DNA of 64,000 nucleotides from Micromonospora tulbaghiae (GCF_900091605.1 NZ_FMCQ01000002.1:62001-126000); one strand, 5' to 3'. Positions 48,301 to 52,273 are shown, counted from the stretch's first letter. The notes: generated from the letters alone by a model not told the origin. Numbers and translations: made by a program.

Positions 48301-48990
48301 ATCGGCGCGGGCTTCTTCGGGCCGCAGATGCGTGACCTCGCGGACCGGTACCAGGTGGTGGTCGTGCACTACCCGGGCGTCGGCGCCACCCGGGCGTCGG
48401 GCGACCTGTCGGTGCGAGGGCTGGCCGACCGCATGCACCGGACGCTGCGCCGTCTGGACGTCACGTGGCCCCTGCACGTGGGCGGCGCCTCGTTCGGCGG
48501 CCTGATGGCGATGGCGTTCACCCTCGACCACCCGGACGACGTGGCGTCGCTGACCCTGATCGGCAGCTCGTACAAGGTCGGCAACCGGTCGGGGGAGATG
48601 AACCGGCTCTCCGTGGTCGCGGGCGAGGACTTCGACACGCTGATGCGGCACGCCGACCCGGCGGAGATCGAGGGCACCCGGCAGCGGCTGGAGGATCTGC
48701 TGCTGCGCTGCGAGAGCATGGACCCGCAGACCGGCCTGCGCTACCTCGACGAGTTCACGGCCGACCCCGGGCTGGTGCCGCGGCTCGGCGAGATCCGGAC
48801 GCCGACGCTCATCGTGCACGGCCGGCACGACACGGTGGTGCCGGTCCGCACCGGTCACCTCCTGCACGGCCTGATCGACACCGCCCGGTACGAGGAGTTC
48901 GCCGACGCCGGGCACTTCCCGAGCCTCACCGCGTCCCGGCGCTTCAACGACCTGCTGGCGCACTTCCTCGACCAGGCCGGCCGTCCGTGA
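27754..48990 (+). CDS. lnmJ: Giant trans-AT PKS with DUF-SH-TE terminus (LnmJ-like)
   Basis: A 7078-residue protein, ATG 27754 after GAGAGGA. Domains by residue: DH 3-280, ACP 308-390, KR 410-870, KS 903-1325, degenerate carrier-like insert 1370-1443, ECH2 1596-1850, ACP 1906-1988, KS 2143-2570, DH 2718-2966, KR 2976-3412, ACP 3443-3520, KS 3558-3990, DH 4163-4430, KR 4433-4896, ACP 4916-5003, KS 5036-5460, ACP 5745-5825, ACP 5883-5956, DUF (GNAT-like) 5980-6316, SH 6363-6766, TE 6826-7078. All four KS domains keep Cys, His, His. The SH domain is a PLP enzyme of the tyrosine-phenol-lyase type (PLP lysine about 6597) that in leinamycin installs sulfur by cleaving a cysteine adduct. DUF-SH before a TE is the defining mark of this family. 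No AT or methyltransferase domain was seen. Confidence 0.97.
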   Translation: MPTPEIDCRLVLRHTDFIMQNHRVHGVSLLPGVALLDVLSRILLAQGADLGRVSVGAILFDEPIATRDGVDREIEVHVGAADDHGTRAVRVHSRDVVDGEAAGPWRANLRAELSSGPGEERGADIDIAALKAGAVRRRDMAELYAAARAEDIRHGAPMRCTGPLHIGPGYMLAELELEEPAHSGADRFHLHPAMLDAATIAAYGLNEAASEEPYIPLHIERFRSSAPLRGRMYVHVPHKETFAASRDIIRSDYTLHDEHGRFVAEFTGLSCKRIRHAGLITRLVGDAQAPAGPVRPAGSATPAVETPGGTPYEQFRAYLRNRVADALVQDPEAIATGTGFYDLGLDSVTMLRISEDLEAVTGTALYPTLLFEFTDIESLARHLAGRFTFRPPDGPPGEDDRVDAATPAAVRVFRPVWSASPPAGAGAADAGPLVVVGADDGLLHALRQRTGGRRIVAVTGGAAFTGTAGDRFRLDPASADDVRRLLDAVDERDTGGASIVVVTGAPAPAEAAASAWRDFDVLRTLAAAVVDRQPTTPRRLLAVHLDPEHGVPAGADASAALCRTISAETPVLRCTAVRLAAAPPDAMAAALLTELATADGEAAVRYVDGRRHVRRYRPANPAQGAAPLRDDGVYVVTGGGGALAGLVAEHLVRTRRARIALIGRSPLSAGRRAQLRDWEEQGARVRYLRADVSRRDELDAALDEVRTAFGRIDGVIHAAGAVRDGLYFRKRPDDVADVLAPKIAGVEALDAATAGDDLDFFAIFSSLAASVGNPGQSDYAYANGFLDAFAERRAARADRRGRTLAVAWPLWAGGGMTVTPEAGRRARRDLGTEPMPTATGLDVLERGLAGTDVRLVVAYGDPDRLADLLPAPREADGGTGVVSPAPATPAPTGDPVVTPAPDDIAVIGLAGRYPLAPDLDTFWANLLSGRDCVTGIPADRWDHDRFYHPDPRAGAGRTYGRWGGFLDRVGHFDPAFFGISRREAERMDPQERLFLMVSWHAFEDAGYPPAALSSHPVGVFAGVMWNHYQMVEPGRDGVAPTAMHAAVANRVSYCLDLTGPSMAVDTACSSSLTAVHLAAESIRRGECDLALAGGVNVTAHPQKYLQLAQGQFLSTDGRCRSFGRDGDGYVPGEGVGAVVLKPLARALADGDHVYGVLKGSSVNHTGRTAGFTVPSPTSQAALITDAIRRAGVEVDSVGYVEAHGTGTSLGDPIEIQALTEAFAGRTAAAEKCAIGSVKSAIGHLESAAGIAGLTKVLLQMRHRTLVPSLHADDLNPHIDFDSAPVAVQRSARPWPQPPGGLPRRAGVSAFGAGGANAHLIVEAPAPADRPAAPAGPVLFVLSARTDQALRDYARSHLDALSAPSGPAGAAALPWLREQAARMLDIPVDDVDPGEKLGDLGFDPARLRDLAQRAQERFPHRGAAAGWSSESTLDAVAARCEAEEPAAPALDDIAWTSQVGRTAMARRLAIVADDHAGLRDGLRRYLDGEPAGPDHVWDRAPAVDAAPGPDRCAELFRDGCLRELAEHWVAGGEVPWDRCHRAVTGVRRPRRVPLPPYPFQEERYWLGGWESRTAPAASPARAVSVAPAEPVAEVAPYAGTELEMRVLDPGIALLTMRDTANTNMFSDGLLHGLRWAFAEVQRRPDVKVVVLTGSGGVFSMGGTPEALLTLAGGAGRFTDIPFLYEGLLRCDRPVVAAMQGHASGGGLIFGLHADVVVMSRDAVYSANFTRYGFTPGMGATYALERRFGRSTASEMLYTGRSFSGDALAARGAEPTFLPEAEVLPAALDIARGIAEQPLPVLTELKRDLGTRIREQMADAIDREVAMHDRVVGEESLGRIREHFRRVDGFSRPPTPREPAAAPAAPADVSPAPAAEPPASVPSPVAVPSPASVAAPVPSAVAAAQNPVSRDAAVSAVEEVLCAQLYLDRAELDRTLTFNEMGVDSVGAVDIIRDLNRRFGLDLDTVVVYDHPTVPALAAHLVEAGARAASLRAAGTAAAPDGSFAARPFLRRAFGDTPSGGDAAVTAPAPASPVPSPPAAAPAWSAPTPASSAPTPASSAPAPASPAAASASSPSVAASPAPASRLPAPAAVMPAASPVRAAAASGNGRITLVAARTGGGSAPASPPAPAPAPATGVRPDDRPGAADIAVIGMAGRFPEAPDLDAFWANIVAGRCSVTEVPGDRWDVGRYFDRDRHASGRTYSRWAASLSDVDAFDASFFRLSALEAQAMDPQQRVFLEVAWSGLEDAGYALGPDRENRCGVFVGASGGDYLRLLAEAGQDDSAQAFLGNSMSILAARISYLLNLTGPAVAVDTACSSSLVAVHLAAEALRRGDCEMAVAGGVAIMVTERMHVWTSRAGMLSPTGRCAPFDASADGIVLGEGAGAVVLKRLDRALADGDTVHAVIRGSGTNGDGRSNGITAPSAASQAALLESVHRRAGVRPDQIGYVEAHGTGTALGDPIEAKALNEVFRRDTARRGYCGLGSVKANIGHTSLAAGVAGLLKVVLALRHRTLPPTVHFDTPNPKIDLADSPFFAVPEPVEWPAGDRGRRIGVVSSFGFSGTNCHVVVESPPESADPVRPALDRPVLVPLSAMTPEALARQARQLTGAVEATGPDLGDLAFTLGVARAHFPVRAAVTARDRTELLTGLRALADGRTPAPAADPALRDLAAGYLAGGDVDWAAQHGGRAVRRISLPTYPFAKDRHWVSTPAARRPSGSVAAVTPIELRPDDALIRDHRVAGATLLAGVTVLDLAAGELARRGLPAPWRLTSVRWSRPLEVTGVREVALRLTPSGPRRFDVTLTGGTAGDAPVHAQATVEAAPPTSPGGHLDTAAVRGRCAGRLDGAEIYHRFAAAGIAYGPAYQALAEVFVGDGEALGHLPGPDPADVGAHRLHPALLDGALQTVTALEAERTDGPLVPFGIDVLEVTGPLRTPLWSHVRRTGDGRYDAVLAGADGTVVARCEGFALRPQRVTSAQPEVFVCTPVWQDAAEPVAAGDPGTVAVLHTTGERGLADELCAAQAGAALRLPLDGDPAAALHTPVDTVYVVAGDDTTDPADTTVTLAFLRLARALLAGHRSRALRLAVVTRGAVATHDGEAVRPSVAGLLGAARSLAAEAPGWTVGCVDIGPDAAIGWADRIRREPLVEPLVALRPGRRLTRAFAPLPPSPDAAAPWRDGGAYLVAGGAGGLGLALSRHLAATHRAALVWLGRREPGPEIDDRIREIESLGGSVLYQRADLTDAAAVRAAVAAARARFGRLHGAVHAAGVWHDGTVPNLDERSITEVLDPKVRGSVVLAEALRDETLDFLIFFSSAASFVDAGGQANYAAASTFQDAYAFELRRRGVPARTVNWGYWGSVGAVRGARYAERFAALGVASIEPPAGMAALRRILGAGAPQALVLRAERGRLPGFGIRLATTGPAEPAEPTEPAVAVGPAGSAVTPAPARSAAAVRDYVRRVFAEVLRCAPESLLDDETFETYGVDSMIGTSIVHRLEQDLGPLPQTLLFEHMTVGRLGDHLAAEHGGRLDTLLRPPAPVTVAPREETPAAGPVPSAGPAPAVPVASADIAVIGVSGRYPGAADVAQFWRNLSAGASGVTEVPAERWDWRTHFDARRGQPNRTYGRWAGFLEGIDRFDPSLFGILPGDAAAIDPQERLFLETCWNLLEETGHLGRHTRVPRTGVFVGLMYGSYGKLAAAQGWPRGELAGAHSAYWSVANRVSYTFDFSGPSFAVDSACSSSLTAVHLACRSLREGECDMAVAGGVNLILHPSHLVALSSMNMLAGADGCRPFDARADGYVPGEGVGAVLLKPLERALADGDDIWAVIKGSAVNAGGKTSGYTVPNPGAQADLTAEALRRAGVEPATVSFVEAHGTGTELGDPIEIAALNRVFGGTEDSRQPCAISSVKANIGHLEGAAGIAGLTKALLQLRHGRIVPCANLETPNPKIAFAGSRFHLPRTLTEWERPVTADGVVPRRAGVSSFGAGGANVHVVLEEAGTPAAGGPAPAAGEQIFVLSARTGERLAVHAARVAAFLDTAAGAAHSLADLAYSSQVGRREMTERVAVVAATTADLAAALRSFAQDRPAPTVFTRSATRSGPPAALEDLVQRRALTDIARAWVDGAEIDWRLLWPRSRPRRVAFPTYPFEHRRYWLGDPSGDGQPGAAGEPAPAPDADWLVRRVEHRIDPAVYYCAQHRVGGRPWMAGAAVLEIARHACGDAIAGPGLRIDDVHFTAPVAVGPDTTALHVGLERRADTITFRVTGTSETPVVYATGTLRPSGAGAGEPVDLTAARERCPDHLDVDTFYADMARGGLDYGPAMRSIAAVSTGAGEALARLRLAPEADGDAAAPLLHPALLDGALQSVAAVCGASDDHSYLPVGLRRLALHRPLPARCWAYVRETTTEEVGRRRRFDIRVADDAGRAVLTVEGVTVQERPAGPTLRYARPSWRPEPVAPARPEPSVLLVATADDMLGFALENQLAPVGVRLVRVRPGDRFARIGDDGYQVAPGDRDDHRRLAQDLAARGLTPDAVLHDWSRRPFDPAALHRSVEEGPMSLLWLVAALMEQSPGAALRAVYAYADPGVQDQRAGFAPQYAAASGILRTLALEHSRFSGTCVRFAAASQPAETVATLLSDELAATDPSVARVTYHSGRRWRRHTETFVPQAADVPPGRPGGTYLITGGAGALGLVFAARLAEAGPVRLALAGRGPLDDDRSARLDRLRRGGSDVRYYRADLADPGAAERLVAAVRSDLGPVHGVVHAAGLHRDARAVHKTREQFEEVVAPKTAGVVALDAATRDEPLDFFVLFSSVVAESGNPGQADYAYANAFLDEFAEVREQWRAAGRRRGRTRSIGWPLWQEGGMTVDDATRTLLAQRWGMVPMSTAAGLGAFDVILAGDDTSVAVVQGDRSAPPASRRSPAAGTGAPAGEVDRAAVEAALREMASGFLLVEPAEVDLDAELMELGFDSISLTRLVNAVNERYDLDLLPTVLFENPRLTGLAEFLCEEHGDRIAAATAADDPVSAPGPVAAADPAPAPVPVTPKETDDGRAVAVIGMAGTLPGSADLDEFWEHLVAGHDLVREVPADREALRGDPLTRTVRGGFLDRVDLFDARQFGISPREAALMDPQQRIFLQTVWRAVQDAGYRPSQLAGTATGLFAGVSTTDYDELLRENGVRIEAHTATGIAHAILANRVSYLLDLHGPSEAIDTACSSSLVAIHRAVRALRDGECDVAIAGGVNVMLSPGLFSAFTQSGMLSPDGRCKVFDESADGYVRGEGAGAIVLKPLDRALADGDHVYAVVKGTAVNHGGRATSLTAPNPAAQARVIVQAHRDAGVHPSALTYLEAHGTGTGLGDPVEIEGIKKALTGLYADRGEPVPAEPGVALGSVKTNIGHLESAAGIAGVLKVLLALRHRTLPASLHLRRLNPYIRLDGTPLYVNERARPWDSDAPRLAGVSSFGFGGTNAHVLIEEHSPAPAPRTSTPAGGHLLVLSAPAAEALASYADRMARHLRRHPGTDLAALTFTLQTGREEYAERLAVVADDLDGLVRALSRAADGGTAPGLYRATASSRGPGSAVAATADPHEVAAGWTEGASVDWPARWPEPRPVRLPLPAMPLTELRHWFDSRRPDAPAPVAPVEPSPVAPPLRSVTEAPTTRLTPVAAVVPQPPARPARAAVAAVNGAGGRPRISLSAPGTLVLAEPTEPLEAPALDITARTLTQPTAPAPAQPTAPAPEYAPAPVPEPAPASALESVAAPEAGDLRQVADFLREQLGRILGMPPGDIGVDESISGLGLDSILRTDLARVVNDAYGLRLKAAEVYDVDTVSELATFIATRRAASAPAAPSPAAPIPAAESPDTPSAAAPGQAAPTRAPAPTSATSVPAAPAAHEPAPADPRTVEGLLATLISDLVGRPVDGGRTFQDDGFTSFDMLKVVAALEKRFGSLRKTLLFDQPTVGRLAAFLTEAHGVRAVERLRHAGPDGPARDTAVAGPPPEDDGPVVVAKRDLPAQPGLAATVAELERRYGKEGGLPGRDIAPLIFLGADRDGYFNFSRRDDIVLAWSYVGSEERFPALTAQWTAWARRNGLKPSLLSMIRLTEVDGVPFSATPFGAVQRLEDLPGFTLKGNRLQRLRNLVNRFERAGQCRTSEYRVGSDPQVDRQIVDLVDQWAGTKDMVNPYVRTVRAELLAGRLQPRHRMFLTHLDGRPVNAVIVTRIPSENGHLLDLEFYAADAPMGGLDYAIVRIIETLAAEGDTMFSFGATIGAKICESPNADPSVAGALDELRSLGIFTGEGNFRFKNKFRPTNLPVYLCQPADSAPVDVTNIILLIANPTTAAAADGQPAGPAPAPEAPTAPAPAPVSSAPRTAAADAAVPQALPTDAAGRERVLAAHNWNVLRLPHHLVEFDLLTDSWAELAADFVERGTAALTTGAADGADPVERLRRTLQFDHVTITPSGRAAEARLLGCWPTADRVVVCNALFPSWTYNQIDHGMSPAVVRTAAASGAPGDTVFRGDIDLADLRRVLAGNAGRVAFVCVELSTNAGGGWPVSLANLKQVREAADAHGVPLILDAARVVENAAFIVEHEPAYRGRGVWDVALELLHCADGITMSVSKDFGVGVGGLVATRLRPLADRLAEQASLRGQDLNLANRELVARAVGGTGRVVEQVRERMRATRLLHEALRDAGAPVAGPPGGHCVLLDVSAVPALRDLRHPVPAALAWLYRGAGVRCAPHLAGVGEDAAAIAGRYLRLAVPVGLPVPAVRGLARRLAALFRDPGVVTDLMPVPAEPGGGPAVAADTAYYPMDRMPDDIREAIEEGHRPHDDNLAVLREYRPDVRRRLIPADDGDVEVFTAGTGPTVVLMHPFNIGAGFFGPQMRDLADRYQVVVVHYPGVGATRASGDLSVRGLADRMHRTLRRLDVTWPLHVGGASFGGLMAMAFTLDHPDDVASLTLIGSSYKVGNRSGEMNRLSVVAGEDFDTLMRHADPAEIEGTRQRLEDLLLRCESMDPQTGLRYLDEFTADPGLVPRLGEIRTPTLIVHGRHDTVVPVRTGHLLHGLIDTARYEEFADAGHFPSLTASRRFNDLLAHFLDQAGRP
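30460..33715 (+). other. PKS module 4: KS-(degenerate carrier-like insert)-ECH2-ACP
   Basis: A complete KS (30460-31730) is followed by a linker holding a carrier-like fold at 31860-32080 (LDIPVDDVDPGEKLGDLGF) whose Ser position is Pro (GFDPARL), so it cannot be modified. Next comes a crotonase domain (32540-33300) with GHASGGGLIFGLHAD and YGFTPGMGATYALE, the ECH2 signature of decarboxylating beta-branching enzymes, then an ACP (33470-33715, Ser in MGVDSVGAV). With no KR or DH, the beta-keto group is available for branching. Confidence 0.82.
33880..33942 (+). repeat. 21-bp tandem repeat in an Ala/Pro linker
   Basis: Three 21-base units (33880-33900, 33901-33921, 33922-33942) encode S-A-P-T-P-A-S twice, then S-A-P-A-P-A-S. 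The repeat lies in the flexible linker between the module 4 ACP and the next KS; such repeats expand and contract by slippage and have no catalytic meaning. Confidence 0.75.
34180..38310 (+). other. PKS module 5: KS-DH-KR-ACP
   Basis: The KS (34180-35460) is complete. The DH (35905-36650) has HRVAGATLLA, where the usual final Pro of HxxxGxxxxP is Ala, and LLDGALQ in the second motif. The KR (36680-37990) has AGGAGGLG and FSSAAS, with YAAAS where Asn is more usual. The ACP is at 38080-38310 (Ser in YGVDSMIG). It should give a double bond if both reductive domains work. Confidence 0.82.
38425..42760 (+). other. PKS module 6: KS-DH-KR-ACP
   Basis: The KS (38425-39720) is complete (DSACSSSL, EAHGTGTELGD, NIGHLEGAAG). 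The DH (40240-41040) starts HRVGGRPWMA, again with Ala for the last Pro, and has LLDGALQ. The KR (41050-42440) has GGAGALG, FSSVVAE and DYAYANAF. The ACP is at 42500-42760 (Ser in LGFDSISL). Confidence 0.82.
42860..48990 (+). other. Terminal module 7: KS-ACP-ACP-DUF-SH-TE
   Basis: The KS (42860-44130) is complete. A long Pro/Ala linker leads to two tandem ACPs (44985-45225, LGLDSILR; 45400-45620, GFTSFDML). The DUF (45690-46700) is a GNAT/DUF2156-like domain. The SH domain (46840-48050) has LDAARVVENAAF and SVSKDFGVGVGG, matching the Asp and PLP-Lys segments of tryptophanase and tyrosine phenol-lyase. The TE (48230-48990) has GASFGG, HGRHD and AGHFPS for Ser, Asp and His. No KR is present, so the beta-keto group can be branched and sulfur added, as in leinamycin module 8. 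Confidence 0.92.
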
Positions 48991-49013
48991 CGGCGACGAC
49001 GAAGGAGACCACC

Positions 49014-49976
49014 TTGCCCGTCACCCCACCCCTCGCCCAACCCGAGGTGACACTGCTGGACAGCAGCTCCGTGCACCGGCGGCTGACCATCAAACCGGCG
49101 ATGTGCGGCCACAACACCCTGTTCGTCAGCCAGCTCGGCGACTGGACCTGGGACACGGTCACCGCGGTGTGCGGCACCGACGTCTTCAACGCCCGCAACG
49201 AGGCCGGCGCCCCGACGTACCTCGCGTTCTACTACTTCCACATCCGCGCCACGCCACGGGTGCACCTGCGCCGCTTCACCTTCGGCGACCGGCTGACGGT
49301 GGACTCGACGGTGTTCGGGTTCGGCAGCGAGTCCGTACTCACCCTGCACCGCATCGCCCTGGGCGGCGACGACCCGGGCCGCCCGGTCGATCCGGTGGAG
49401 TTCTTCGACGCGCCGCGGGACGACTGCATGTACGTGCAGAACTTCAACCGGTGGATCACCCGCGGACGCGACGGCGGCAACCGCAACCTGGTCCGCTCCT
49501 CGCCGGCCGACTTCACCCACGAGCACCTGCCGGCGCTGCCGGAGCGGTACTCGCCCCGCCACGTGTATCAGCGGGCCCGGGCGGCCGGGACGTTCCACGA
49601 CGCGACCGGTCCGGGATGGCGTGCCGGTGTCGAGGACTTCGAGCTGACCTACCCGATCGACATCACCCGCGACATCAACGGCGTGGGCCTCATCTACTAC
49701 GCCGCCTACTTCTCCGTCGTGGACTGGGCGCTGCTGCGGCTGTGGCGCCACCTCGGCCGCGACGACCGGACGTTCCTCGCCCGCGTCGTCGTCGATCACA
49801 AGATGTGCTATCTGGGCAACGCGCAGCTCGACTCCGTGCTGCGGATCCGGATGAAGACCTGGGAGAACCGCGACGATCCCACCGAGGAGGTGGTCAACGT
49901 GCTGATCGAAGACCAGGAGACCACGGCGGTGCTCGCCGTGTCCACGCTGACGCTGCGGCACGAGGACCGGGCATGA
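49014..49976 (+). CDS. lnmK: Bifunctional acyltransferase/decarboxylase (LnmK-like)
   Basis: About 320 residues from TTG 49014, which has AAGGAG seven bases upstream; GTG 48987, overlapping the previous stop, is the alternative. It is a double-hotdog-like protein of the LnmK family, in which one enzyme takes methylmalonyl-CoA, loads it on a dedicated ACP and decarboxylates it to propionyl-ACP. Conserved features include an APTYLAFYY segment whose Tyr (about 69) is a candidate for the acylated residue, FHIRATPRVHLRRF, and NGVGLIYYAAYFSVVDW in the second half. LnmK has no relatives in most beta-branching systems, which use a separate AT and decarboxylating KS, so its presence is strong evidence for a leinamycin-type pathway. 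The ACP partner is encoded by the overlapping next gene. Confidence 0.93.
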   Translation: MPVTPPLAQPEVTLLDSSSVHRRLTIKPAMCGHNTLFVSQLGDWTWDTVTAVCGTDVFNARNEAGAPTYLAFYYFHIRATPRVHLRRFTFGDRLTVDSTVFGFGSESVLTLHRIALGGDDPGRPVDPVEFFDAPRDDCMYVQNFNRWITRGRDGGNRNLVRSSPADFTHEHLPALPERYSPRHVYQRARAAGTFHDATGPGWRAGVEDFELTYPIDITRDINGVGLIYYAAYFSVVDWALLRLWRHLGRDDRTFLARVVVDHKMCYLGNAQLDSVLRIRMKTWENRDDPTEEVVNVLIEDQETTAVLAVSTLTLRHEDRA

Positions 49977-50233
49977 CGGCCGTGGCGCCGACCCGGGCGG
50001 AGGTCGAGCGGATCCTGCGGGAGGTGATCACCTCGATCCTTCCGGGACTGCCGCCGGAGGCGGTCACCGGCGGCCGTCACCTGCGGGACCTGGGCGCGGA
50101 CTCGGTCGACCGCGTCGAGATCATCATCGCGGTCACGGTCCGGCTCGGCGTGGACGTGCCGTTGTCGACCTTCAGCGACACACCCGACATCGACCGGATG
50201 GTCGACCAACTCGTGGAGGCGAGCCGGCGGTGA
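49973..50233 (+). CDS. lnmL: Acyl carrier protein for beta-alkylation (LnmL-like)
   Basis: An 86-residue acyl carrier protein with the phosphopantetheine Ser in LGADSVDRVEII. It overlaps the upstream LnmK-like gene by ATGA and the downstream HMG-CoA-synthase-like gene by GTGA, so all three are translationally coupled. In leinamycin, LnmL carries the propionyl group formed by LnmK, which the HMG-CoA-synthase-like LnmM then adds to the beta-keto group of the polyketide. The length and helix pattern are normal for a free-standing type II ACP, and nothing suggests a second function. Confidence 0.93.
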   Translation: MTAVAPTRAEVERILREVITSILPGLPPEAVTGGRHLRDLGADSVDRVEIIIAVTVRLGVDVPLSTFSDTPDIDRMVDQLVEASRR

Positions 50234-51471
50234 CGGCACAGCGGATCGGTATCGAAGCACTCAACGTCTACTGCGGTCTGGCGTACCTGCCGGTCCCGGC
50301 GCTGTTCGAGGGCCGAGGGCTGGACCCGGCCCGGATGAGCAACCTGATGATGGACCGGCGCTCGATCGGGCTGCCCTTCGAGGACCCGGTCACCAACGCG
50401 GTGAACGCGGCGCTGCCCCTGGTGGAGCGACTGACCGACGACGAACGGAACCGGATCGAGCTGGTCGTCACGTCGAGCGAGTCGGGGATCGACTACAGCA
50501 AGTCGATCACGTCCTACGTGCACCAGCACCTCGGCCTCAGCCGCGACTGCCGGATCCTCGAGGTCAAGCAGGCGTGCTACGCCGCGACCGCGGCCGCCCA
50601 GCTCGCCGTCGGCTACCTGGCCTCGGGCCTGTCGCCGGGCGCCAAGGCCCTGGTGATCGCCACCGACGTGGCGCTGGTCGACGCCCGCGCCGAGTACGCC
50701 GAGCCGGCCACCGGACACGGCGCCGCGGCGGTGCTGCTCAGCGACGACCCCCGGGTGCTGACGATCGACGTCGGCGCGTTCGGCAACCACAGCTACGAGA
50801 CCATGGACACCGCCCGGCCGTTCCCCGGCTTCGACATCGCCGACGTCGACCGGTCGCTGTTCGCCTACCTCGACTGCCTGACCAACAGCTTCGCGCGGTA
50901 CGCCGCCAAGGTCGACGGCGCGGACTTCGCCACCACCTTCGACTACCTGGTGATGCACACGCCGTTCGCCGGGCTCGTGCGGGCGGCGCACCGCAAGATG
51001 ATGCGGGAGTTCGCGCCGGCCGCCCCGGTGAGCGTGGACGCCGACTTCGCGCAGCGGCTCGTACCGTCGCTGGTCTACCCCCGGATCGTGGGCAACCTCT
51101 GCTCCGGGTCGGTGTACCTGGGCCTGTGCAGCCTGATCGACAACGCCGGCTACACCGACGGCGCGCGGGTCGGCCTCTACGCGTACGGCTCGGGCTGCTC
51201 GGCGGAGTTCTACAGCGGAGTGATCGGCCCGCAGTCACGAACCGAGCTGGCCCGCATGGGCATCGCCGAGCGGCTGGCGGCCCGGCAGGAACTCACGTTC
51301 GCCGACTACGTTCAGCTGATCAAGGAGAACCAGGACAAGCTCACGCCGGAGGAGAACCGCGACGTCGACGTGAGCCGCTACGCCGACCTGATCGGCCGGG
51401 TGCCCGGCCGGCCCCGGATGCTGGCCTGGACCGGCATCCGCAACTACCACCGCCGGTACGAGTGGGTCTGA
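50230..51471 (+). CDS. lnmM: HMG-CoA-synthase-like beta-alkylation enzyme (LnmM-like)
   Basis: A 413-residue member of the HMG-CoA synthase family. The catalytic residues can be placed: Glu84 (TSSESG), Cys116 (KQACYAAT, acyl-enzyme nucleophile) and His243 (VMHTPFAG). The enzyme makes a carbanion from the ACP-bound propionyl (or acetyl) group and adds it to a carrier-bound beta-keto group, giving an HMG-like intermediate. ECH1 (10659) and the ECH2 domain in the synthase then remove water and CO2. The target could be module 4 or the terminal module, both of which lack a KR. The GTG start overlaps the ACP stop. Confidence 0.95.
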   Translation: MTAQRIGIEALNVYCGLAYLPVPALFEGRGLDPARMSNLMMDRRSIGLPFEDPVTNAVNAALPLVERLTDDERNRIELVVTSSESGIDYSKSITSYVHQHLGLSRDCRILEVKQACYAATAAAQLAVGYLASGLSPGAKALVIATDVALVDARAEYAEPATGHGAAAVLLSDDPRVLTIDVGAFGNHSYETMDTARPFPGFDIADVDRSLFAYLDCLTNSFARYAAKVDGADFATTFDYLVMHTPFAGLVRAAHRKMMREFAPAAPVSVDADFAQRLVPSLVYPRIVGNLCSGSVYLGLCSLIDNAGYTDGARVGLYAYGSGCSAEFYSGVIGPQSRTELARMGIAERLAARQELTFADYVQLIKENQDKLTPEENRDVDVSRYADLIGRVPGRPRMLAWTGIRNYHRRYEWV

Positions 51472-51478
51472 GCCGCCG

Positions 51479-52231
51479 ATGAGACAGGACTGGTTCGGCG
51501 CCCGTGGCCTGCGCGACCCGGCGCCCGTCCGGTTGTTCTGCCTCGCGCACGCCGGCGGCGGCGGGAGCTTCTTCCGCTCGTGGCGGGAGCTGCTCACCCC
51601 GGACGTCGCGGTGGTTCCGGTGATCCTGCCTGGTCGCGAGTCCAGGTCGCGTGAGCGGCCGTACCGCCGGATGGCGGACCTGGTGGAGGCGCTCGCGGCG
51701 TCGTTGACCCCGCACCTCGACCGGCCGTTCGCGTTGTTCGGGCACAGCATGGGGGCGGCGGTGGCCTTCGAGACGGCGCACCTGCTCGCCCGCGGGAACG
51801 GACCGCGGCCGCGGCGGCTGTTCGTCTCCGGGCGACGGCCGCCCACCATGCCGTCGCGGCGGCCGGACCTGCACCGGCTGCCCGACGACCAGTTCATCGA
51901 TGCGGTGGCGCGGATGGGCGGAACCCCGCCGGAGCTGCTCCGCCGCCGTGAGCTCCTCGACGTCTTCCTGCCGCGGCTGCGCGCCGACTTCGAGGTGAAC
52001 GAGACGTACCAGCCGGGCCCGCGGACCCGGCTGTCCTGCCCGGTGTCGGCGTTCACCGGCGACACCGACCCCGAGGTTGACGCCTTGGAGATGGCGGCGT
52101 GGCAGAGTGTCACCGACGGGGAGTTCGTCCTGCGGGTGTTCCGCGGCGGGCACTTCTATCTGGTCGACGCGGCCGTGCCGCTGACCCGGGTCATCCTCGC
52201 CGAGTTGCAGGCGACCCCCGTCGGCCCCTGA
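51479..52231 (+). CDS. lnmN: Type II thioesterase (LnmN-like)
   Basis: A 250-residue alpha/beta-hydrolase of the external thioesterase family associated with NRPS/PKS systems. It has the early LFCLAHAGGGGSFFRSW loop, the nucleophile elbow FGHSMGAAVAFE and a C-terminal GGHFYLV that should carry the histidine. Such enzymes remove aberrant or stalled acyl groups from carrier phosphopantetheine arms. It follows the HMG-CoA-synthase-like gene by 7 bases in the same operon and takes the place of lnmN in the leinamycin gene order. The release thioesterase is a separate domain at the end of the large synthase, so this one is a proofreading enzyme. Confidence 0.93.
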   Translation: MRQDWFGARGLRDPAPVRLFCLAHAGGGGSFFRSWRELLTPDVAVVPVILPGRESRSRERPYRRMADLVEALAASLTPHLDRPFALFGHSMGAAVAFETAHLLARGNGPRPRRLFVSGRRPPTMPSRRPDLHRLPDDQFIDAVARMGGTPPELLRRRELLDVFLPRLRADFEVNETYQPGPRTRLSCPVSAFTGDTDPEVDALEMAAWQSVTDGEFVLRVFRGGHFYLVDAAVPLTRVILAELQATPVGP

Positions 52232-52273
52232 CCGGGCCGCGTGCCGTTTCCCGGTTTTGCGAAGGAGAATGTC

